Positions 14,477-20,769 of a stretch of 20,769 nt of DNA are shown piece after piece. Below the pieces are notes generated by a model that did no database searches, was not told the DNA's origin, and worked only from the letters and a program-made list of their open reading frames with translations. A program made the position numbers and the translations under genes. This stretch comes from Bacteroidaceae bacterium. Lineage in GTDB: Bacteria > Bacteroidota > Bacteroidia > Bacteroidales > Bacteroidaceae. Positions within the stretch are counted from its first letter, which is position 1. Each line of letters opens with the position of its first letter. The DNA lies in NCBI GenBank assembly GCA_021443405.1, contig JABUUA010000009.1, positions 1 to 20,769 of the forward strand, read 5' to 3'.

Positions 14477-15935
14477 AATCTGTGCCGCCCTTCTGTGTGC
14501 GACGCTGTTCGCCGCCTGCACGCAGCCCGCTGGCACCATCGCTCGGACGGACGACGCGGTGCTGCCCATCTATCCCGACTATCGCGAGGTGACCATCCCC
14601 TGCAACATAGCGCCCCTCAACTTTTCCGTGCTCGATACCACCGCCGTGGCCTATGCCCTGCAACTGGAGAGCGACGGCCAGACGCTATGGGTGGAGGCCG
14701 ACGGCACCGACTTCTGCATTCCCCAAGACGCTTGGGCGGAACTCATCTCCACCGATGCTCCGAAGCAAATCACCCTGACCATTGCCCGCCGCGAGGCAGA
14801 GGAATGGGTGGGCGGACGCCCCTTCACCCTAACGGTGATGCCCGACAGCATCGACGACTATCTCACCTATCGCCTTGTGCCGCCTGGTTATTCGGGCTGG
14901 TACAAGATGGGCATCTACCAGCATCAACTGTCCACCTCGACGCAGGAGGTTATCTTTGAGAACTCACACACCGAGGGAAACTGCGTCAACTGTCACACCG
15001 TGGGGTCGCACAGAGCCGACCGCACCTTGCTGCACATGCGCACGGCGGCCAGCGGAACCTACCTTTTCCGCGACGGAACGATGGAGCGACTCAACACGCT
15101 CACCGACTCCCTCGTGTCGGCTTTCGTCTATCCCGCGTGGCATCCGGGCGGACGTTTCATCGCCTTCTCCACCAACAAGACGGCGCAGAACTTCCACACC
15201 GCGCACCCGCAACGCATAGAGGTGTTTGACGACGCCTCGGACATCGTGGTCTATGACGCCGACACCCACGAGGTGCTCACCACGCCCTTGTTGCTCGACG
15301 GGCCGAATCTACAGACCTATCCCACTTTCTCACCCGACGGGCGCTGGTTGTATTTCTGCTCGGCCACGGTGATTCCCGACCTTGACCTCGACTACGACAA
15401 GGTGCACTACGCCCTGTGCCGTGTTGCCTTCGATGCGGACAACCGTACCTTCGGCGCTACGGTGGACACGCTTTACAGTCGGCCCGACCGCAGCGTGTCG
15501 TTCCCACGTGTGAGCCCCGACGGGCGCTGGCTCGTGTGCACGCTGAGCGCCTACGGACAGTTCAGTATCTGGCACACCGATGCCGACCTCTATGCGCTCG
15601 ACCTGCAGCAACCCGACTCGCTGCGGGCCCTTGCGCCGCTCAACTCGCCCCAGACCGAGAGCTACCACTCGTGGAGCAGCAACGGCCGTTGGCTCGTGTT
15701 CAGCAGTCGGCGCGACGACGGGCTCTACACGCGTCCCTATTTCGCTTACATCGATGCCGAAGGACAAGCGCGGAAGCCTTTCATGCTGCCGCAGCACAAC
15801 CCGCGCCTCCACTATGCAGAGCTTGACTTCAGCTACAACATCCCCGAGTTGATGACCTCGCGTTTCAGCGTTTCCATGCGTGACATCCTCGACGCCACCG
15901 AACAAGAGGCAGTGCCTGTCCGCATGGCGCCGTAG
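14454..15935 (+). CDS. CxxCH-containing beta-propeller (PD40/TolB-like) lipoprotein, copy 2
   Basis: A 493-residue predicted lipoprotein, paralogous to 4471-5982. The start ATG (14454-14456) gives a signal peptide ending FAAC, with the acylated Cys at 22; a longer in-frame ORF from 14169 is only the overlap with the preceding gene. The order of parts matches copy 1: PIYPDYREVTIPCNIAPLNF (38-57), CVNCH (177-181) followed by LLHMR (192-196), then blade motifs PAWHPGGRFIAFSTNK, FSPDGRWLYFC, RVSPDGRWLVCT and HSWSSNGRWLVFSSRR. Conservation of CxNCH and the following His/Arg in both copies argues that the motif is functional, possibly as a covalent heme site. Function and partner are unknown beyond the linked membrane protein. 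Confidence 0.85.
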   Translation: MNYNLFTKICAALLCATLFAACTQPAGTIARTDDAVLPIYPDYREVTIPCNIAPLNFSVLDTTAVAYALQLESDGQTLWVEADGTDFCIPQDAWAELISTDAPKQITLTIARREAEEWVGGRPFTLTVMPDSIDDYLTYRLVPPGYSGWYKMGIYQHQLSTSTQEVIFENSHTEGNCVNCHTVGSHRADRTLLHMRTAASGTYLFRDGTMERLNTLTDSLVSAFVYPAWHPGGRFIAFSTNKTAQNFHTAHPQRIEVFDDASDIVVYDADTHEVLTTPLLLDGPNLQTYPTFSPDGRWLYFCSATVIPDLDLDYDKVHYALCRVAFDADNRTFGATVDTLYSRPDRSVSFPRVSPDGRWLVCTLSAYGQFSIWHTDADLYALDLQQPDSLRALAPLNSPQTESYHSWSSNGRWLVFSSRRDDGLYTRPYFAYIDAEGQARKPFMLPQHNPRLHYAELDFSYNIPELMTSRFSVSMRDILDATEQEAVPVRMAP

Positions 15936-16002
15936 CGACGGCGCGACGCAGGAAGATCGGCCGGCAAGAAAAAGCGCCGATGGAAAGGACTTCCCGTCGC
16001 TA
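15933..16002 (+). other. Nested inverted repeats between cassette 2 and the aminopeptidase gene
   Basis: TAGCGACGG (15933-15941) is a perfect inverted repeat of CCGTCGCTA (15994-16002), and ATCGGC (15956-15961) pairs with GCCGAT (15976-15981) inside it. The outer left arm begins exactly at the lipoprotein stop codon. No U-run follows. It could be a terminator-like or processing structure; no promoter consensus is visible in the 112-bp gap. Confidence 0.4.
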
Positions 16003-16047
16003 ACGAACTAAAATCTCCACCGAAGAATCTATAAAAATACGAAAGAT

Positions 16048-17442
16048 ATGTTATTCAGCAAAGACACTTATGTAGCGCGCCGCCAGGCCTTGCGCCAGCG
16101 CGTGGGCGACGGTCTCATCCTGATGATGGGCAACAACGACGCCAGTTACAACTATCCCGCCAACGTATATCAACCCCGTCAGGACAGCAACTTCCTCTAT
16201 TTCACTGGGCAGGAGCGCGACGGCTTGGCGCTGGTGATTGACTGCGACGCCGCCACCGAGACCCTTTTTGGCAACGACATCGACATCGAAGATATCGTGT
16301 GGATGGGCTTCACACCCTCGGTGGCCGACCTGGCTGCCGAGACGGGCATCGGGGCTTCCGCGCCTATGGGAGCCCTCGCCGAAGTGGTGAAGAAAGCCCT
16401 GCAGCAAGGTCGTCGCGTCCACTATGCACCCATGTATCGCTACGACCTCATGGTGCAGTTGATGGACATGACGGGCATCCACCCCTCACAGAACCGCGAG
16501 AAGGCGAGCCTCGACTTGATTCGAGCCATCGTGGACATGCGTGCCGTGAAGAGCGACGCCGAGATAGCTGAGATTGAGCGCGCCTGTACCATCGGCTATG
16601 TGATGCACACCACGGCCATGCGACTTTGCCGTCCCGGGCGCACCGAGGCGGAAGTGGCGGGCATTATCAACGGCATCGCCAGCTCGGATGGCCATTATGT
16701 TTCGTTCCCCAGCATCCTGACGATGCACGGAGAGATACAGCACGGCTGTCCCTCGCTCCGTCCTATGGAGGCTGGTCGTCTGATGCTGTGCGACGCCGGC
16801 GCCGAGAGTTTCGGTCACTACGCCAGCGACAACACCCGCACGAGTCCCATCTCGGGCAAGTACACCCCGCGTCAGCTCGACGTATATAATACGGTGTTGC
16901 GCGCGCACGACCGCGTGATAGAGATTGCGCGCCCCGGCGTGAAGTGGTTTGACGTGCACATGGAGGCCGCCCGCGTCATTACGGAGGGCCTGAAGGACAT
17001 AGGTCTGATGAAGGGCAATACAGAGGACGCCGTGGCTGCCGGCGCCCACGCCATGTTCTTCCCCCACGGTCTCGGCCACATGATGGGCATGGACGTGCAC
17101 GACATGGAGGGCTTGGGTCAGATTTACGTCGGCTTCGATGATGAGGTGCGACCCAGTACGCAGTTCGGCACCAACTGCCTGCGCTGCGGCCGTCGTCTGC
17201 AACAAGGCTGGGTGATGACCGACGAGCCCGGCATCTATTTCATCCCGGCGCTCATCGACGACTGGCGTGGGCAGGGCCTGCACAAGGAGTTCATCAATTA
17301 CGATTTGGCGGAGACCTACAAGGACTTCGGCGGCATCCGCCTCGAGGACGACCTGCTCATCACGGCCGACGGCTGCCGTATCTTGGGCGAGCAGATTCCC
17401 ATCAAGCCCGAGGCTGTGGAGTTCATAGTGGGCACGTTGTAA
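16048..17442 (+). CDS. Xaa-Pro aminopeptidase (M24B metallopeptidase)
   Basis: A 464-residue di-metal peptidase that removes N-terminal residues preceding proline. The N-terminal creatinase-like domain (about 1-165) includes YFTGQERDG. The C-terminal pita-bread domain has all five metal ligands: Asp249 (CDAGAE), Asp261 (SDNTRT), His344 (PHGLGHMMGMDVHD), Glu393 (TDEPGIY) and Glu433 (GGIRLEDD). There is no signal peptide, so it should be cytoplasmic. It is followed after 44 bp on the same strand by a serine peptidase, and the pair probably processes proline-rich peptides. The symbol pepP is often used for the family, but I cannot confirm orthology. Confidence 0.95.
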   Translation: MLFSKDTYVARRQALRQRVGDGLILMMGNNDASYNYPANVYQPRQDSNFLYFTGQERDGLALVIDCDAATETLFGNDIDIEDIVWMGFTPSVADLAAETGIGASAPMGALAEVVKKALQQGRRVHYAPMYRYDLMVQLMDMTGIHPSQNREKASLDLIRAIVDMRAVKSDAEIAEIERACTIGYVMHTTAMRLCRPGRTEAEVAGIINGIASSDGHYVSFPSILTMHGEIQHGCPSLRPMEAGRLMLCDAGAESFGHYASDNTRTSPISGKYTPRQLDVYNTVLRAHDRVIEIARPGVKWFDVHMEAARVITEGLKDIGLMKGNTEDAVAAGAHAMFFPHGLGHMMGMDVHDMEGLGQIYVGFDDEVRPSTQFGTNCLRCGRRLQQGWVMTDEPGIYFIPALIDDWRGQGLHKEFINYDLAETYKDFGGIRLEDDLLITADGCRILGEQIPIKPEAVEFIVGTL

Positions 17443-17486
17443 GCGTCATCGCGTCCGTTTTTCATTGCGTTATCTGTAAGTTCCCT

Positions 17487-18773
17487 ATGAAAAAGATATT
17501 CCTTTCGCTCCTCATCCTGATGACGGCGGCAGGTCTCTCGGCCTCCGACCTCACCAAGAAACTGGAGAAGATACCGTCGGTGAAGAGCATTGCCGAGCTG
17601 ACGAGCGATGTGTTTCCTGAGAAATACGCCCTCATGGTGGAGCAACCGCTCGACTGGGAACACCCTGAGGTGGGCACGTTCCGCCATCGAGTGGTGCTGA
17701 TGCACCGCGGGTTCGACCGTCCCACCGTGCTGGTGACCGAGGGCTACGGCGCCGCCTATGCGCTCGCTCCTGCCTATCAGGAGGAGTTGGCGAAGCATCT
17801 CGACGCCAACATCGTCTTCGTAGAGCACCGCTATTTCTTGGAGAGCACGCCCGAGCCGTGCGACTGGCAGCACCTGACGGTGAAGAACGCCGTGTGCGAC
17901 CTTCACGATGTGCGCCTCCTGTTAGGCAAGGTTTACAAGGGCAAGTGGCTCGCCACGGGCATCTCGAAGGGCGGTACCACCACCATGTTTTACCGCGCCT
18001 ACTTCCCCGACGATGTGGACCTGAGCGTCCCTTATGTCGGTCCTGTCAACACCGGCGTGCAGGACGGTCGGCACGAACCCTTCATCGCACAGCAGGCCGG
18101 CACGGCATTGCAGCGCAAGGCCATCGAGGACTTCCAGTTGGAAATGCTCAAGCGCAAGGACGCCATCATGCCCTTGATGGAGGCCTACTGCGCCGAGAAG
18201 GAGTACCGTTTCCGCGTTCCCTTGCGCCACATCTACGACTACACCGTGTTTGAGTACGCCTTCACCATGTGGCAGTGGGGTTACGACGTGCACAGCATAC
18301 CCTCGCTCGGCGCCTCCGACACCGTGCTGTTCGACTATTTGATGAAGGTGTGCGACCCCAGTTACTTCGCTCAAGGAGGCGAGATGTTCAGTTTCTTCGT
18401 GCAGGCCGCCAAGGAGTTGGGCTACTATGGCTACGACATCCTGCCCTTCGTGCCCTATCTCGACGTGACGTCCACCAAGAACTATCTCGCCGAGGTCATG
18501 CTCACGCCCGAATTGCAAGACCTTCCCTACGACGGAACGGCCAATCGTCACACGCTCGCCTTCCTGGAGAAAGAGGATGTTCCCATGGTGTTCATCTACG
18601 GAGAAAACGACCCATGGAGCGCGACGGGCATCTGTCAGTGGCTCGACTTCGGGAAGAAGCAGCGCATGCACCTCTTTGTGGACCCCGGCGGCAGCCATCG
18701 TTCGCGCATCGGCACCCTGCCGCCCACCCTGCAGGACGAGGCGTGGGCCATCATCGACGCCTATATGAAGTAG
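17487..18773 (+). CDS. Exported serine peptidase of the S37/S28 type (tripeptidyl or prolyl peptidase-like)
   Basis: A 428-residue alpha/beta-hydrolase peptidase with a signal peptide (about 1-20, LSLLILMTAAGLSAS). EHRYF (113-117) and the run CDWQHLTVKNAVCDLHDVR (125-143) are typical of S28/S37 enzymes. The likely triad is Ser160 in the elbow GISKGG, Asp375 in YGENDPW and His404 in GGSHRS. Families S37 and S28 include tripeptidyl and prolyl aminopeptidases. The protein should act in the periplasm or at the surface, feeding short peptides inward, where the M24 enzyme encoded just upstream (44-bp gap) could finish proline-containing ones. S37 versus S28 cannot be settled by eye. A strong terminator follows. 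Confidence 0.88.
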   Translation: MKKIFLSLLILMTAAGLSASDLTKKLEKIPSVKSIAELTSDVFPEKYALMVEQPLDWEHPEVGTFRHRVVLMHRGFDRPTVLVTEGYGAAYALAPAYQEELAKHLDANIVFVEHRYFLESTPEPCDWQHLTVKNAVCDLHDVRLLLGKVYKGKWLATGISKGGTTTMFYRAYFPDDVDLSVPYVGPVNTGVQDGRHEPFIAQQAGTALQRKAIEDFQLEMLKRKDAIMPLMEAYCAEKEYRFRVPLRHIYDYTVFEYAFTMWQWGYDVHSIPSLGASDTVLFDYLMKVCDPSYFAQGGEMFSFFVQAAKELGYYGYDILPFVPYLDVTSTKNYLAEVMLTPELQDLPYDGTANRHTLAFLEKEDVPMVFIYGENDPWSATGICQWLDFGKKQRMHLFVDPGGSHRSRIGTLPPTLQDEAWAIIDAYMK

Positions 18774-18810
18774 TTCCTCTCTGCTTTTAGCAATTGTCTC
18801 TTATCTACGG

Positions 18811-18848
18811 CCAGCCTCCTTCACACCCGAAGGGGGCTGGTTTGCTTT
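18811..18848 (+). terminator. Intrinsic terminator after the peptidase pair
   Basis: CCAGCCTCCTTC (18811-18822) pairs with GAAGGGGGCTGG (18829-18840) in a 12-bp stem (one T-G wobble) with a 6-base loop, followed by TTTGCTTT. Confidence 0.88.
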
Positions 18849-18850
18849 CG

Positions 18851-18946
18851 GGACGAACGGAATGAGACATGCTTATGTGTGAGGCCAAACATCCTTATGT
18901 GTGAGCTCAAACATAAAGTTGTCTGAGGGCAAACATAAGCATGTCT
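18851..18946. repeat. Tandem 22-bp imperfect palindromes, set A
   Basis: Units at 18873-18894, 18895-18916 and 18917-18938 share the plan (TTATGT)GTGAG-core-CAAACAT; a degenerate unit precedes (18851-18872, ending ACATGC) and a partial one follows. Unit 18895-18916 is an almost perfect palindrome (one mismatched pair) centred on GAGCTC. The set is also bracketed by a perfect 14-bp inverted repeat, AGACATGCTTATGT (18865-18878) and ACATAAGCATGTCT (18933-18946). No open frame is conserved. Confidence 0.8.
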
Positions 18947-18997
18947 AAACACGGTTTTCTAAGTGCTTGATAATGAACACCCGCAAAGGGAGCCTCT

Positions 18998-19063
18998 TTT
19001 CCTTAGTAAAATCGGCGCATTTTCTTAGGAAAAATTCAGTTTTTTCTAAGAAAAAAAGATGAT
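18998..19063. repeat. Tandem 22-bp AT-rich palindromic units, set B
   Basis: Three units at 18998-19019, 19020-19041 and 19042-19063 have CTTAG, CTTAG and CTAAG cores exactly 22 bp apart (19002, 19024 and 19046), flanked by T-runs on the left and A-runs on the right. A similar TTTTCTAAG lies at 18955-18963. Units 2 and 3 together form a 15-bp near-perfect hairpin (19020-19034 with 19040-19054). Adjacent units can therefore pair in alternative ways. Confidence 0.75.
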
Positions 19064-19120
19064 GGATGCTGGTGACGAAATTTATCTGTCTGCGTGACGC
19101 CTATTCTTCGCCTGCTTATT

Positions 19121-19165
19121 GGGAAAGAAACAAACGGGCGGAACTGCTCCATTGCAATTCCGCCC
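19121..19165 (-). terminator. Intrinsic terminator of the secreted-protein gene
   Basis: On the minus strand a 12-bp stem (19154-19165 with 19136-19147, one wobble) closes a 6-base loop and is followed by GTTTGTTTCTTT. It lies 26 bp after the stop codon at 19192-19194. Confidence 0.88.
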
Positions 19166-19191
19166 ATCGCTATTCAATAGGGTGTGAGGTC

Positions 19192-20769
19192 TTATTTCAC
19201 GACCACTTTCTTGCCGCCCACGATGTAGAGGCCGGGAGCGTTGGCTTTTGTCACGCGCTGACCGCTCACGGTGTAGATGGCCGTTGTGCTTGCGGGAGTG
19301 GCGTGGATGCTGCCGATGGCAGTGGGTTCACCGATGGTGTAGGTGAAGCGGTATTCGGTCTCCAACGGGTCGCCTTGCGCGCCGTTGCACACAGCACCGG
19401 CAGGAACCACGAGGGTGTAGGTGCCGTCGGCGGTGATTTCCTTGGACAGACGGATGGCCACCACGTTACCAGCGTCCATCATCTCCTGGAACTCGGCATC
19501 GGTGCGCACGCCGTCGGCGTCCTCCACATAAGGCTGTGCCTCCATGTTCCAAGTGGGAGCCACGGAAGCATACTCGAAGAACTCGAGCGTGAAGTGCTGC
19601 AGACGCTCCACGGGTCCCTCGGCGGGGTCGATGATGACGGGCTTGCCCGCGTACTGACCATTCACGGTGTAAGTGAGCGTGCACGCCGTGTTGGTGAGGC
19701 CCGACTTGTAGTCGCTCTCGCCATAGACGTAGTCGCCCACCACGCCTTCGGCAATGGTCACCACATACGTGTCGGGGGCGGTGATGTATTCGTCCAGAAC
19801 TATCTTCACGCCCATCATGCCGTCGTCCACGATTTTGCCCGAGCAACCGAACTTGGTGGCGGTACCCGTCACCTTCACCGGCTGGCTGACCTTGGTGTTG
19901 ATGGCGTGCGTCATGTCCAGCGTGAGGTAGATTTCATGCAGCAGTCCCACGGTGGTCTGGTCGGCGGGTGTGGCGAAACGGGCGAGGTCGAGGCCGTGAG
20001 AGAGCGTATTGTTGTAGTAAGCCACAATCACGTGATAGGCTCCGTCGGTGGCGCCGGTGATGTTCACGGCCACGCGGATGTCGGTGGCTTGGCAGAGACC
20101 TGCGGGCACGGGTACGGTGATGGTGGTTTCGTTGTCGATGGTTTCCGCGGTGAGGTCGGCCTTAGGCACGAAGACTTCGTGGGCCACGTTCTGCATGGTG
20201 ACCACGGGTTGTCCGGCCTCGTCCACGTCGCTGACCTCCTCCATGGTGTAATACGTGAAGGTGACGCCGTCCCACTGAATCAGCGAACTGTTGTTGAACC
20301 ATATCTCTATATTCTTGGTCGCCTCGGTGATGGCGGCTCCGGATGCGGGTGAGAACTCGGCGCTGATAGTGCCCGTGATGTCCTTGAACGGGGCGGTGTA
20401 TTTATAAGATGAGACGGCGCCCTGGTCTTCGCAGAAGGTTTCGTTGCCGTCGGTGTCGATGACATCGAAGAGAACTACGGTGAACTCACTCCAGCTATAC
20501 TTGAGATTCATGGTCTTCTGCGTGCGCATCACGCCGCTGAGGTCCACTGTCACGGTCTTGCCGTCGAAGGAAATGTGGTCGTCGGCAATGTATTCCTGAT
20601 ACAAATCCTCGGTTCCCTCGCCCTGGCCCATCTCCAGACGAGCGCGGGCCGACTGGATGTCCTTCGTGAAGGTATAGGTGCACAAGGCGGCGGGGTCGCC
20701 TTCGTTGTACCACGACTGTATGGGGTTGGGAAGTTGGGCCGACACCAAAGTGGTGGGGGCACCGGCGAA
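19192..20769 (-). CDS. Large secreted multidomain protein with T9SS-like C-terminal tail, partial
   Basis: The frame is open to the right edge (the first visible codons read FAGAPTTLVSAQLPNPIQ), so the N-terminus is outside the window; a TTG at 20748 is not a real start. At least 525 residues are seen. They are rich in Thr, Val and Asp, with repeated beta-sandwich-like stretches such as FKDITGTISAEFSPASGAAI and GKPVIIDPAEGPVERLQHF, consistent with Ig-like extracellular domains. The C-terminus, AIYTVSGQRVTKANAPGLYI followed by VGGKKVVVK, resembles type A sorting tails of the type IX secretion system in Prevotellaceae and relatives. It is probably secreted or surface attached. No catalytic domain is visible, and the function is unknown. 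Confidence 0.75.
   Translation of the reverse strand, partial: FAGAPTTLVSAQLPNPIQSWYNEGDPAALCTYTFTKDIQSARARLEMGQGEGTEDLYQEYIADDHISFDGKTVTVDLSGVMRTQKTMNLKYSWSEFTVVLFDVIDTDGNETFCEDQGAVSSYKYTAPFKDITGTISAEFSPASGAAITEATKNIEIWFNNSSLIQWDGVTFTYYTMEEVSDVDEAGQPVVTMQNVAHEVFVPKADLTAETIDNETTITVPVPAGLCQATDIRVAVNITGATDGAYHVIVAYYNNTLSHGLDLARFATPADQTTVGLLHEIYLTLDMTHAINTKVSQPVKVTGTATKFGCSGKIVDDGMMGVKIVLDEYITAPDTYVVTIAEGVVGDYVYGESDYKSGLTNTACTLTYTVNGQYAGKPVIIDPAEGPVERLQHFTLEFFEYASVAPTWNMEAQPYVEDADGVRTDAEFQEMMDAGNVVAIRLSKEITADGTYTLVVPAGAVCNGAQGDPLETEYRFTYTIGEPTAIGSIHATPASTTAIYTVSGQRVTKANAPGLYIVGGKKVVVK

Noticed and set aside
18851..19063. CRISPR array
   Set aside because: The 22-bp units are directly adjacent with no unique spacers, units vary, and no cas gene is in the window.
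19066..20352. 428-codon open frame on the plus strand
   Set aside because: It is antisense to the secreted-protein gene, passes through that gene's terminator, and has shadow composition.
20746..20748. TTG as start codon of the secreted protein
   Set aside because: The frame stays open to the window edge with protein-like sequence before it, and no signal peptide follows the TTG.

Overview
The window looks like chromosomal DNA of a Bacteroidota member, most likely a Prevotellaceae-type organism. The evidence is: promoters of the Bacteroidota form (TTG, about 20 bp, TAnnTTTG) in front of several genes; an argR-GNAT-argG-pspC-argC arginine operon; a GH51 arabinofuranosidase with a signal peptide; a secreted protein ending in a GLYIVGGKKVVVK-type C-terminus; and paralogous lipoproteins of a Bacteroidota-style beta-propeller family. 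The genus is an inference. No tRNA, rRNA, CRISPR array, transposase or phage gene was found.

Layout. Positions 1-3203 (minus strand) hold an arginine operon: argR, a GNAT acyltransferase, argG, a 60-residue PspC-domain protein and argC (cut by the left edge). It is driven by a good promoter overlapping a candidate ArgR operator. Positions 3229-3580 hold the 3' end of an unrecognised plus-strand gene with its own terminator, apparently a remnant. Positions 3652-7581 (minus) hold a membrane protein with a soluble helical C-terminus, a CxxCH beta-propeller lipoprotein and nagB, closely spaced. Positions 7629-8876 (minus) encode a GT4-type glycosyltransferase, divergent from a short CstA-family transporter (8960-10459, plus). 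The GH51 enzyme (10635-12632, minus) follows, with a 314-bp upstream region that carries a duplicated promoter segment.

Positions 12947-15935 (plus) hold a second, diverged copy of the membrane protein and CxxCH lipoprotein pair. Next come an M24 Xaa-Pro aminopeptidase and an S37/S28-like serine peptidase (16048-18773, plus), which together suggest breakdown of proline-containing peptides. The 418-bp gap at 18774-19191 contains two terminators and two sets of tandem imperfect palindromes with a 22-bp period. A truncated gene for a large secreted protein (19192 to the right edge, minus) closes the window.

The most unusual content is the duplicated membrane-protein/CxxCH-lipoprotein cassette (possibly an undescribed heme-containing envelope module), the period-22 palindrome arrays, the duplicated promoter block upstream of the GH51 gene, and the GNAT in the arginine operon that probably supplies the first, acylglutamate-forming step.
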